Positions 34,587-42,688 of a DNA stretch of 64,000 nucleotides are shown here, in pieces. Below the pieces are notes generated by a model, which searched no databases, was not told the origin of the DNA, and saw nothing but the letters and a program-made list of their open reading frames with translations. A program made the translations under genes and the position numbers. Each line of letters opens with the position of its first letter. Positions within the stretch are counted from its first letter, which is position 1. This DNA is from Streptomyces sp. TLI_105 (lineage in GTDB: Bacteria > Actinomycetota > Actinomycetes > Streptomycetales > Streptomycetaceae), in the NCBI RefSeq assembly GCF_900105415.1, contig NZ_FNSM01000001.1:558001-622000 (forward strand), written 5' to 3'.

Positions 34587-35519
34587 GTGTCGTCCGACGG
34601 TCTGTGGAGCATCGGTGAGCTGGCCGCGCGGGCGGGGGTCACCGTCAAGACCGTGCGGTTCTACTCCGATCGCGGTCTGCTGCCCGAGGCGGTCCGCAGC
34701 TCCGGGGGCCATCGCAGGTACGGGGCCGAGGCGCTCGACCGGCTGCGGTTCATCCGGTCGCTGCGCGCCCTCGACCTGCCGGTGCCCGAGGTGGAGCGGG
34801 TCCTGGAGGGGGACGGGGCCGACGCGGTCCTGGAGGAGGCCGTCGCGGGGCGGTTGCGGGACGTGGGTTCCCAGCTGGTGGCGCTGCGCTGGAAGGAGGC
34901 CTCCCTGCGGCTGCTCCAGGAGTGCGCCGCCGGGGAGCGCGCGCAGCGGCTGCGGCTGCTCGGTGCGCTGCCCGCCCCTCCGGACACGGACGCCCTGGTC
35001 CGGTTCTGGCGGCGGGCCCTGCCGGTGCGGCTGCCGGGGCGGGTGGTGGCCACGGTTCTCGACGCGGTGGTGCCGCGGCCTCCGGAGGAGCCGGGTCCCG
35101 GGCAGGTGCTCGCGTTCGCGCGGCTGCACGCGCTCGTCACCGACCCGCGCCTCGAACGGCCGGAGTTCCGGCCCGCGCCGCCGCTCCCGGACGGCGAGTA
35201 CCGTCCGGTCGTGCTCTACGAGGGCCTCGCCGAGGCGTACGGGCTCGCCTCTGCCGAGGTGCGGGCCGGGCGGGCGCCGCAGGACGGCGGGGCCCTGGAC
35301 TGTTTCGTCTCCGCCTACGCCCGGGCGCGCGGGGAGCAGGACACGCCGGACTTCCGGCGCCGGCTCGTCGGGCTGCTCGCCCTGGACGACAGCCCCGTGC
35401 TCCCCCGCTACTGGAAGCTGGCCGCCGGCCTGTTCGCCCCGGACGAGCCGGTCCTCGGCATGCTGCACCACCACCTCTCGACGGCCCTCCGCGGCCAGGT
35501 CCAGGGGCCCGCCGCCTGA
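34587..35519 (+). CDS. MerR-family activator
   Basis: The 310-residue protein starts with a MerR winged helix: 'LWSIGELAARAGVTVKTVRFYSDRGLLPEAVRSSGGHRRYGAEALDRLRFIRSLRALDLPVPEVERVLEG' (about 6-75). The long C-terminal part is helical and Arg/Leu/Ala-rich without a family I recognise; it probably senses a small molecule. GTG 34587 follows an AAAGAGG ribosome site. It is divergent from the double hydrolase and likely activates it. Confidence 0.85.
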   Translation: MSSDGLWSIGELAARAGVTVKTVRFYSDRGLLPEAVRSSGGHRRYGAEALDRLRFIRSLRALDLPVPEVERVLEGDGADAVLEEAVAGRLRDVGSQLVALRWKEASLRLLQECAAGERAQRLRLLGALPAPPDTDALVRFWRRALPVRLPGRVVATVLDAVVPRPPEEPGPGQVLAFARLHALVTDPRLERPEFRPAPPLPDGEYRPVVLYEGLAEAYGLASAEVRAGRAPQDGGALDCFVSAYARARGEQDTPDFRRRLVGLLALDDSPVLPRYWKLAAGLFAPDEPVLGMLHHHLSTALRGQVQGPAA

Positions 35520-35631
35520 TCCCTCCCACATGGTGGGCAGTCGGCTGTCCACGTGCTGGGCGCCGAGGTGGCGGATCTCGCCGACTGGCCGCCGTCGCCG
35601 CAGGTCAGAGACGTACGGAAGGGGTGTCAGG

Positions 35632-35679
35632 TGGCGCAATACTGCGGCAACACCATCGGGGCCGGTCCGCCGCTACGTT
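35632..35679 (+). promoter_or_regulatory. Candidate promoter and dyad of the GntR gene (leaderless)
   Basis: TACGTT (35674-35679) is a fair -10 ending seven bases before ATG 35687, with no ribosome site, which suggests a leaderless mRNA. Upstream, GGCGCAATACTGCGGC (35632-35647) is a near-symmetric dyad that could be the regulator's own operator. No clear -35 is visible. Confidence 0.4.
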
Positions 35680-35686
35680 CCGTGCC

Positions 35687-36454
35687 ATGCCCGCCGAACC
35701 CGCTCCCGCCGCCCGCCCCGTCGCCGCCGCCCGCCGTCGGCGACTGCGCGCGGATCAGGCCCGGCAGCTCGCCGACCTGCTGCGCCACCAGATCCTGGCG
35801 GGCGGCTTCCCCGGCGGCGTCCTCCCCCTGGAGGACGCCATCGCGGCCGACTACCGGGCCAGCCGCAACACCGTCCGGCAGGCGCTCGACCTGCTGCGCG
35901 GCGAGCAGTTGGTCGACCGGCAGCCGGGGGTCGGGACGGTGGTGGTCTGCGAGAAGTACCCGCACGGTCTCGACCGGCTCCAGGGCCTCGCCGAGACCCT
36001 GCACGAGCACGGCAGGGTCACCAACGAGGTCCGGACCATGGGCCCGGTCGGGGCCCCGGGGCCGGTGGCGCACCGGCTGGGCCTGCCCGAGCACGCGGAC
36101 GTGCTCTGCGTCGAGCGGCTGCGCCGGCTGAACGGGCTGCCGCTCTCGCTCGACCTGTCGTACCTCCCGATGGACATCGGGGGCGAGCTCCTCGGCTGCG
36201 ACCTGGAGAACACGGACGTGTTCCGGCTCCTGGAGCAGCTGACCGGCGGGCCGCTCGGGCACGCCGAGATCACCCTGGAGGCCGTCAACGCCGACGCGCA
36301 CTCCGCCGCCGTCCTCCAGGCGCCGCGCGGCGCCGCCGTCCTGATGCTGGAGCGGCTGACCTGTCTGCCCGACGGGCGGCCGGTGGACCTGGAGTTCATC
36401 CGGTTCCGCGGCGACCGCATCACCATGAGCGGCGTGCTCCGCCGCTCCCTCTGA
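35687..36454 (+). CDS. GntR-family regulator with UTRA effector domain (HutC type)
   Basis: The 255-residue protein has a GntR winged helix at about 20-85 ('LADLLRHQILAGGFPGGVLPLEDAIAADYRASRNTVRQALDLLRGEQLVDRQPGVGTVV') and a UTRA ligand domain at about 95-250 ('VLCVERLRRLNGLPLSLDLSYLP', 'VLMLERLTCLPDGRPVDLEFIRFRGDRITMSGVL'). UTRA domains bind small ligands such as sugars, urocanate or amines. It heads the unusual ferredoxin/flavoprotein/transporter operon, 41 bases before it, and is the obvious controller. Confidence 0.85.
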   Translation: MPAEPAPAARPVAAARRRRLRADQARQLADLLRHQILAGGFPGGVLPLEDAIAADYRASRNTVRQALDLLRGEQLVDRQPGVGTVVVCEKYPHGLDRLQGLAETLHEHGRVTNEVRTMGPVGAPGPVAHRLGLPEHADVLCVERLRRLNGLPLSLDLSYLPMDIGGELLGCDLENTDVFRLLEQLTGGPLGHAEITLEAVNADAHSAAVLQAPRGAAVLMLERLTCLPDGRPVDLEFIRFRGDRITMSGVLRRSL

Positions 36455-36495
36455 CCTCCCCCGCTTCCCCGTACACCCCTTTCCCGGAGACAGCC

Positions 36496-36723
36496 ATGCC
36501 TGTGGTCCCCCAGCGCGGTGACGTGCCCGTCACCATCGACGAGTCGAAGTGCATCGACGGCTGCACCCTGTGCGTCGACATGTGTCCGCTCGACTCGCTC
36601 GCGATCCGCGAGGAGGACGGCAAGGCGTACATGCACGTGGACGAGTGCTGGTACTGCGGCCCGTGCGCGGCCCGCTGTCCCACCGGCGCGGTGACCGTCA
36701 ACATGCCCTACCTGCTCCGGTGA
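36496..36723 (+). CDS. Small two-[4Fe-4S] ferredoxin, AprB-like
   Basis: The 75-residue protein has two four-Cys sets: C19, C23, C26, C30 (CIDGCTLCVDMCP) and C51, C54, C57, C61 (CWYCGPCAARCP). The order, the DECW-C-C block and the flanking 'VTIDESKC' resemble the beta subunit of adenylylsulfate reductase, which passes electrons to or from the AprA flavin. It lacks the long C-terminal tail that wraps AprA in sulfate reducers. The AprA-like flavoprotein of this operon is the natural partner. GGAGA ribosome site six bases before ATG. Confidence 0.8.
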   Translation: MPVVPQRGDVPVTIDESKCIDGCTLCVDMCPLDSLAIREEDGKAYMHVDECWYCGPCAARCPTGAVTVNMPYLLR

Positions 36724-36737
36724 AAGGCCGAACTCCC

Positions 36738-38078
36738 ATGCACGCACGAAGACTCGCCCTGGCCCTCCCGCTCGCCCTGCTCCTTCCGCTCGCCACCGCC
36801 TGCGGCGGCGGGGCCGACGATCCGGCGGACGGGAAGACGGTCACGGTGACCGTCGGCTACCAGTCGAAGACCATCAACACCGTCACCGCCGGCACGTTGC
36901 TGCGCTCCCTGGGCTACTTCGAGGAGGAGCTCGCGGCGCGCGGCGGGAAGAACGGCGTCACCTACCGGGTCGTCTGGCAGGACTACGCGACCGGTGCCCC
37001 GATCACCGCCCAGATGACGGCGGGGAAGATCGACATCGGCTCGATGGGCGACTTCCCGCTGCTGATCAACGCGGCGCGCGGCAAGCAGCTCAAGGAGCCG
37101 ACGCGGCTCGTCGCGGTGACCGGGTACAACCTGCGCGGCGGCCTCAACACCGTGGTCACGGCCCCCGGTTCGCCGCTGCGGACACTGAAGGACCTCAAGG
37201 GCCGCAAGGTGTCCACGAGCGTCGGTTCGGCCGCCGACGGCACGCTCGTCCGGGCCCTGCGGCGGGCCGGGATCGACCCGGCGAAGGACGTCGACAAGGT
37301 CAACCAGCAGCCGAGCGTGGGCGCTTCGGCCCTGGCGGCGGGCACCGCCGACGCGCTCTCCCAGTTCGTCGCCTGGCCCGGTCTGCTCGCCTTCCAGGGC
37401 CGGGCGACGGCGCTGTACGACGGGGCCGAGCTGAACCTGCCGACCTTCCACGGGGTCACCGTCCGCGAGCGGTTCGCCGAGCGGCGGCCGGAGGTCCTCG
37501 ACGCGTTCCTGCGCGCGCAGCGGCGGGCCACGGACGAGTTGCGCCGCCGTCCGGTGGCGTCCGCCGAGTCGGTCGCGAAGGAGACGGGGCTGCCCGCCGA
37601 GGTGGTCTACCTCTACAACGGCGCCCAGGGCATCGCCACCTTCGACCCGGCGCTCCGCCCGGAGCTGGTCGCCGCGCTCAAGGAGGACGTGCCGGTCCTG
37701 GCGGAGGCCGGTCTGGTGAAGGACGTCGACGTGGACGCCTTCGTCGACGCGGCCCCGCTGCGGCGGGCGGTCCCGGGGGCCTCGTACCCGAAGGCGGGCG
37801 CCGCCAGGTCCGAGCTCTGGCTGAAGGGGCAGGAGTCGACCCGTACCTTCGACAGCCCCGGGGCGCTCCTCAAGGCCGTCAAGGGGGCGGCGGTCCGGGC
37901 CGCGTACGTGCCGGACGCGGTGACCGGGACGCTCTGGTTCGCGGACCGCGCGGTGTGGGTCCAGGACGGCGGCCAGTGGCGCGCCTTCGTGACCCGGGAG
38001 GGCGCGGAGCGGTACGTCACGGGGCACGCCGGCTCCCGGATCGTCGGGTACGCGGACGCCGTGGGGCTCGCGTCATGA
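36738..38078 (+). CDS. SsuA-like ABC substrate-binding lipoprotein with NosL-like C-terminal domain
   Basis: The 446-residue product has a lipoprotein signal (acceptor Cys 22, LATAC). Residues about 35-350 are a nitrate/sulfonate/taurine-type binding protein ('VTVGYQSKTINTVTAGTLLRSLGYFEEEL', 'GKIDIGSMGDFPLLINAARGK', 'LKDLKGRKVSTSVGSAADGTLVRALRRAGI'). From about 355 the sequence changes to 'RTFDSPGALLKAV', 'AYVPDAVTGTLWFADRAVWV', 'WRAFVTREGAERYV' and 'SRIVGYADAV', a pattern close to NosL, a copper-binding lipoprotein domain. I do not see the N-terminal metal-binding Cys/Met of NosL, so the domain may bind protein or ligand instead. It overlaps the permease gene by ATGA. Confidence 0.75.
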   Translation: MHARRLALALPLALLLPLATACGGGADDPADGKTVTVTVGYQSKTINTVTAGTLLRSLGYFEEELAARGGKNGVTYRVVWQDYATGAPITAQMTAGKIDIGSMGDFPLLINAARGKQLKEPTRLVAVTGYNLRGGLNTVVTAPGSPLRTLKDLKGRKVSTSVGSAADGTLVRALRRAGIDPAKDVDKVNQQPSVGASALAAGTADALSQFVAWPGLLAFQGRATALYDGAELNLPTFHGVTVRERFAERRPEVLDAFLRAQRRATDELRRRPVASAESVAKETGLPAEVVYLYNGAQGIATFDPALRPELVAALKEDVPVLAEAGLVKDVDVDAFVDAAPLRRAVPGASYPKAGAARSELWLKGQESTRTFDSPGALLKAVKGAAVRAAYVPDAVTGTLWFADRAVWVQDGGQWRAFVTREGAERYVTGHAGSRIVGYADAVGLAS

Positions 38079-39049
38079 GCTGGGGCCGCCGCCTGGTCCG
38101 GGTGGCCTCGCCGCTCGCGGCGCTCGGCGTCTGGCAGCTGCTGACCTCCCTGGACGTCAACCTGTGGCTGCGGTTCGAGCAGTTCCCCACGGTCGTCGAG
38201 GTGGCCTCCGCGCTCGCCGACCGGATCGGGACCGAGGCGTACTGGCAGGACCTCGGCCACAGCCTGCGCCGGATCGCGCTGGGCTTCCTGCTCGCGGCCG
38301 TCCTCGGGGTGGCCGCCGGGACGGCCGTCGCCCGGTCGCGGTGGGCCGCGGACGTCCTGGGCCCGCTGGTGGAGGTGGTGCGGCCGGTGCCGGCCATCGC
38401 CCTGGTGCCGGTCGCGATCCTGCTGCTGCCCACCAACGAGCAGGGCATCGTCTTCATCACCTGCGCCGCCGCGTTCTTCCCCGTCCTGGTGTCGACCCGG
38501 CACGCGGTGCGGGCCCTGGACCCGGTGTGGGAGGAGGCCGTGCTCACCATGGGCGGGGGCCGGGTCAGGGTGCTGTTCTCGGTGGTCCTGCCGGGCGCCC
38601 TGCCGGGCGTCTTCGGCGGTCTCTCGGTGGGCATCGGCGTCGCGTGGATCTGTGTGATCTCGGCGGAGATGATCTCCGGCGAGTACGGGGTGGGCTACCG
38701 CACCTGGCAGGACTACACGGTCGTGGACTACCCGGGGGTGTTCGTCGGCATGGCCACCATCGGCGTCCTGGGCCGGCTCACCTCCACGGCGGTCGAGGCG
38801 CTCGGTCGCCGGGTCACCGCCTGGCTGCCGAGCGCCGCGGAGGGCGGCGCGACCGGCCCGGCCCGTTCGGCGGGCTCCGCACCGGCGTCCACGCACCGCA
38901 CGGACACGGCGGACCCGACAGCCCCGGAGGGGCCCACGAGCCCCGGGCCCGAGGCCCTCACGGGCCCCGCCCCGGGCGCCCCGGCGGACTCCGCCGCCGC
39001 CCGGGCCTCCGTCGCCCTGCCCGTACCCGACAAGGAGCCGGTCACATGA
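38075..39049 (+). CDS. SsuC-like ABC permease with a disordered C-terminal tail
   Basis: The 324-residue membrane protein matches sulfonate/taurine permeases: six hydrophobic segments and the ATPase-contacting loop 'EEAVLTMGGGRVRVLFSVVLPGALPGVFGGL'. After the last segment (about residue 250) comes a 70-residue Ala/Pro/Thr/Gly-rich tail that permeases of this family normally lack. ATGA overlaps on both sides. Confidence 0.85.
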   Translation: MSWGRRLVRVASPLAALGVWQLLTSLDVNLWLRFEQFPTVVEVASALADRIGTEAYWQDLGHSLRRIALGFLLAAVLGVAAGTAVARSRWAADVLGPLVEVVRPVPAIALVPVAILLLPTNEQGIVFITCAAAFFPVLVSTRHAVRALDPVWEEAVLTMGGGRVRVLFSVVLPGALPGVFGGLSVGIGVAWICVISAEMISGEYGVGYRTWQDYTVVDYPGVFVGMATIGVLGRLTSTAVEALGRRVTAWLPSAAEGGATGPARSAGSAPASTHRTDTADPTAPEGPTSPGPEALTGPAPGAPADSAAARASVALPVPDKEPVT

Positions 39050-39828
39050 CCACCGCGAGCCCGCCCGTCACCGCCGTGCCGACCGGCGCGGAACTCGCCC
39101 TGCACGGCGTCCGGCTCGGTCACCCGGGCGGGACCGCCGTGTCCGGTCCCGTCGGACTGCGGGTCGCGCCCGGTGAGCTCCTCACCGTGGTCGGCCCCTC
39201 GGGCTGCGGGAAGACGACCCTGCTGCGGACGCTCGCCGGGCTGCTGCCCCCGTTGGAGGGGCGGGTCACCCAGGACGGGGAGCCGGTCCGGCGGCCCGGC
39301 GCCGACCGGGCCTTCGTCTTCCAGCACGACGCCCTGCTGCCCTGGCGGTCGGTCCGGGCCAATGTGGAGCTGCCGCTCGCGATCCGCCGCGTCCCGCGCG
39401 CCGAGCGGCGCCGAGCGGCGGAGGAGTGGCTGGAGCGGGTCGGACTCGCCGGGCACGCGCACAGGCTGCCGGGCCGGCTGTCCGGCGGGCAGCGGCAGCG
39501 CGTCCAGCTGGCCCGGGCGCTCGCCGGGCGGCCCCGCGCGGTCCTGATGGACGAGCCGTTCGGCGCGCTCGACGCGACGACCCGCGCCGGGATGCAGGAC
39601 CTGCTCGTGGAGATCCTGCGCGGCACCGGCGCGACCGTCGTCTTCGTCACCCATGACGTGGACGAGGCCCTCCATCTCGGCGACCGGGTCGTCCTGTTCG
39701 GGTCCGGCGAGGTCCTGGACGTGCCGCATCCGCGCTCGCGGGACGCCCGGGACGCGCCCGCCACGGCGGCGCTGCGCCGCCGCGTCCTCGACTCGCTCCG
39801 ACCCTCCGCTCCCCTCCAGACCCCTTGA
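39046..39828 (+). CDS. SsuB-like ABC ATP-binding protein
   Basis: The 260-residue ATPase has Walker A GPSGCGKTT, Q-loop 'FVFQHDALLPWRSVRANVELPL' (the LLPW block is typical of nitrate/sulfonate/taurine importers), signature RLSGGQRQR, Walker B AVLMDEPFGALDA and H-loop FVTHDVDEAL. It energises the importer made by the two preceding genes. The flavoprotein gene follows after 12 bases. Confidence 0.88.
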   Translation: MTTASPPVTAVPTGAELALHGVRLGHPGGTAVSGPVGLRVAPGELLTVVGPSGCGKTTLLRTLAGLLPPLEGRVTQDGEPVRRPGADRAFVFQHDALLPWRSVRANVELPLAIRRVPRAERRRAAEEWLERVGLAGHAHRLPGRLSGGQRQRVQLARALAGRPRAVLMDEPFGALDATTRAGMQDLLVEILRGTGATVVFVTHDVDEALHLGDRVVLFGSGEVLDVPHPRSRDARDAPATAALRRRVLDSLRPSAPLQTP

Positions 39829-39840
39829 GAAAGGCTTCCC

Positions 39841-42573
39841 GTGGACACCCCCTTGACCGTCCCCGATCTCGCCGACGCGACCGAGCTCTCCTGCGACGTG
39901 CTCGTGATCGGCGGCGGCACCGCCGGCACGATGGCGGCGCTGACCGCCGCCGAGCGCGGGGCGGACGTCCTGCTCCTGGAGAAGGCGCACGTCCGCCACT
40001 CCGGCGCCCTGGCCATGGGCATGGACGGCGTCAACAACGCCGTCGTGCCCGGCCGGGCCGAACCCGACGACTACGTCGCCGAGATCACCCGGGCGAACGA
40101 CGGCCTCGTCGACCAGTCCACCGTCCGCCAGACGGCGACCCGCGGCTTCGCGATGGTCCGGCGCCTGGAGTCGTACGGCGTGAAGTTCGAGAAGGACGAG
40201 CACGGGGAGTACGCGGTCCGGCAGGTCCACCGGTCCGGCTCGTACGTGCTGCCGATGCCCGAGGGCAAGGACGTGAAGAAGGTCCTCTACCGGCAGCTGC
40301 GGCGGCGCGAGATGCGGGAGCGGATCCGGATCGAGAACCGGGTCATGCCGGTCCGGGTACTCACCCATCCGGAGGACGGCCGGGCCGTCGGCGCGGCCGG
40401 GTTCCACACCCGCACCGGGGAGTTCGTCGTCGTCCGGGCGGGGGCCGTGATCCTGGCCACCGGCCCCTGCGGGCGGCTCGGTCTGCCCGCCTCCGGCTAT
40501 CTGTACGGAACGTACGAGAACCCGACGAACGCCGGTGACGGCTACGCCATGGCGTACCACGCGGGCGCGGCGCTCACCGGGATCGAGTGCTTCCAGATCA
40601 ACCCGCTGATCAAGGACTACAACGGGCCGGCCTGCGCCTACGTCGCCAACCCCTTCGGGGGGTACCAGGTGAACCGGCACGGCGAGCGGTTCGTCGAGTC
40701 GGACTACTGGTCGGGGCAGATGATGGCCGAGTTCGCGGCCGAACTCGCCTCGGACCGGGGGCCGGTGTACCTGAAGCTGAGCCATCTCCCGGAGGAGACC
40801 ATCGGCGCGGTCGAGTCGATCCTGCACACCACGGAGCGGCCCACCCGGGGCACCTTCCACGAGAACCGGGGGCACGACTACCGGACCCACGACATCGAGA
40901 TGCACATCTCGGAGATCGGTCTGTGCGGCGGGCACTCGGCCTCCGGGGTGCGGGTGGACGACCGTGCCCGCACGACCGTGCCCCGGCTGTACGCGGCCGG
41001 GGACCTGGCCTCCGTACCGCACAACTACATGATCGGGGCGTTCGTCTTCGGCGACCTGGCGGGCGAGGACGCCTCCCGGTACCGGGCGTACGAGGGCGAG
41101 TTGGACCGTGAGCAGCTCGCGGCCGCCCACGAGCTCGTCTACCGGCCGCTGCGGAACCCCGACGGTCCGCCGCAGCCCCAGGTCGAGTACAAGCTGCGCC
41201 GGTTCGTCAACGACTACGTGGCGCCGCCGAAGACGGGGGCGAAGCTCTCCCTGGCCGTGGAGGCCTTCGACCGGATGTCGACGGAGATCGCCGGGATGGG
41301 CGCCCGCACGGCACACGAGCTCATGCGCTGCGCGGAGGTGTCGTTCATCCGGGACTGCGCCGAGATGGCGGCGCGGGCCTCGCTCGCCCGGACGGAGTCG
41401 CGGTGGGGCCTCTACCACGAGCGGCTCGACCATCCCGAGCGGGACGACACGGGATGGCTGCACCATCTGGACCTGCGCAAGGCCCCTTCCGGGGCGATGG
41501 AGTTCACGGCCCGGCCGGTCGAGCCGTACGTCGTGCCGGTGCCGGAGTTCTCACCGCCCGGCGGTCCCGAGCGGCTCCTCGGCGAGGTGGCGCTCGTGCC
41601 GGTGGCCACGGCCGGGGCCCGGGACGCCGCCCCGGCGGCCCTGGCTCCCCGTCCGGCCGCCGTCGACGGGCCGGCCGCGGTCCCCGCGCCCGCGCCGCCC
41701 CACCCCCGGCTGCTGCGGCTGCTCTCGCTCGTCGAGGACTCCCCCGACCTGGACGCGCTCGGCCCGTACCTGGCCGACGCCGATCCGGCGGTGCGGGCCG
41801 CCGCGGTCACCGCGCTCGGGGAGACCGCGCCGGCCGGGACCGGTCCGGTGCTCGCCGCCCGGCTGCGGGACGAGGCGGCGCCGGTCCGGGCCGCGGCCGC
41901 TGCGGCGCTGCGGGAGCTGGTCGAGGTGCTGCCCGCCGAGCCGGCGCTCGCGGAGGGCCTCCGGGAGGCCCTGGGCGTGTCCGATCCGGGCGTGCGGGCC
42001 GCCGCGCTCGAGGTCCTGCGGGCGCTGCGGCTCGGGGCCGCCGGGCTGTACGCGGGCGCGCTGGCGGACTCTTCCGTGGAGGTGCGCGTCCAGGCCGTAC
42101 GGGCCCTGGTGTCGGTGGACGCGGTCGGGGAGCTCGCGCGGGCCGCGGCGGACCCGGCGCGCGAGGTGCGGGTCGCGGTGGCCCGTGGGCTCGCGGCCGT
42201 ACGGAATCCGGCGCCGGAGCCGCTGGCGCCGCTGCTCGACGATCCCGATCCGCTGGTCAGGGGCGCCGCCCTGGCCGCCCTGGCGGGCACCGGCTGCCCG
42301 CCGGCGTACGCGGCGGGGGCGGGGGCGGCGCTCGGCGACCGTGCCTGGCAGGTGCGGTCCGGGGCGGCGACCGCGCTCCGGGCGGCGGCGCCCGGCCTCG
42401 CCGTCCCGGCGCTCGCGGGGGCGCTCGCCGATCCGAACGCGGACGTGCGCAAGGCCGCCGTCCTGTCGCTCCTCGCCCACCGGGCCGAACCGGCGGCGCG
42501 GGCCGCGCTCGCCGGGGCGGCCGACGACGCGGACGCCGACGTCCGCGCGTACGCCTCCCGCGCGGCCCGCTGA
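39841..42573 (+). CDS. AprA-like flavoprotein fused to a C-terminal HEAT-repeat domain
   Basis: The 910-residue protein has an FAD-binding start (GGGTAG, 24-29) and belongs to the fumarate reductase / adenylylsulfate reductase flavoprotein superfamily. The segment 'GARTAHELMRCAEVSFIRDCAE', then 'ARTESRWGLYHERLDHPERDD' and 'RPVEPYVVPV' (about 480-565) parallels the C-terminal part of AprA rather than of succinate dehydrogenase. From about 620 to 910 there are roughly nine alpha-helical HEAT repeats (for example DADPAVRAAAVTALGE, DPNADVRKAAVLSLLA), joined by a Pro/Ala linker. It should oxidise or reduce a small molecule using FAD and the co-encoded ferredoxin. GTG start, preceded by GAGAAAGG. 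Confidence 0.8.
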   Translation: MDTPLTVPDLADATELSCDVLVIGGGTAGTMAALTAAERGADVLLLEKAHVRHSGALAMGMDGVNNAVVPGRAEPDDYVAEITRANDGLVDQSTVRQTATRGFAMVRRLESYGVKFEKDEHGEYAVRQVHRSGSYVLPMPEGKDVKKVLYRQLRRREMRERIRIENRVMPVRVLTHPEDGRAVGAAGFHTRTGEFVVVRAGAVILATGPCGRLGLPASGYLYGTYENPTNAGDGYAMAYHAGAALTGIECFQINPLIKDYNGPACAYVANPFGGYQVNRHGERFVESDYWSGQMMAEFAAELASDRGPVYLKLSHLPEETIGAVESILHTTERPTRGTFHENRGHDYRTHDIEMHISEIGLCGGHSASGVRVDDRARTTVPRLYAAGDLASVPHNYMIGAFVFGDLAGEDASRYRAYEGELDREQLAAAHELVYRPLRNPDGPPQPQVEYKLRRFVNDYVAPPKTGAKLSLAVEAFDRMSTEIAGMGARTAHELMRCAEVSFIRDCAEMAARASLARTESRWGLYHERLDHPERDDTGWLHHLDLRKAPSGAMEFTARPVEPYVVPVPEFSPPGGPERLLGEVALVPVATAGARDAAPAALAPRPAAVDGPAAVPAPAPPHPRLLRLLSLVEDSPDLDALGPYLADADPAVRAAAVTALGETAPAGTGPVLAARLRDEAAPVRAAAAAALRELVEVLPAEPALAEGLREALGVSDPGVRAAALEVLRALRLGAAGLYAGALADSSVEVRVQAVRALVSVDAVGELARAAADPAREVRVAVARGLAAVRNPAPEPLAPLLDDPDPLVRGAALAALAGTGCPPAYAAGAGAALGDRAWQVRSGAATALRAAAPGLAVPALAGALADPNADVRKAAVLSLLAHRAEPAARAALAGAADDADADVRAYASRAAR

Positions 42574-42688
42574 CCCGTTCGGGGTACCCGGGGCGGGGTG
42601 ATCGGCGGCACGTGGGTGAGTGCGCGCTTGCGGGGCAGTCGGGCGGGGAAGGGGCGCACGGACTCAGGACGACGAGGAGGTGGTGCCG

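Noticed and set aside
39841..42573. Reading the flavoprotein as a true dissimilatory adenylylsulfate reductase
   Set aside because: The partner ferredoxin lacks the AprB tail, no Sat or Dsr genes are present, and the host type does not respire sulfate. Only a family resemblance is claimed.
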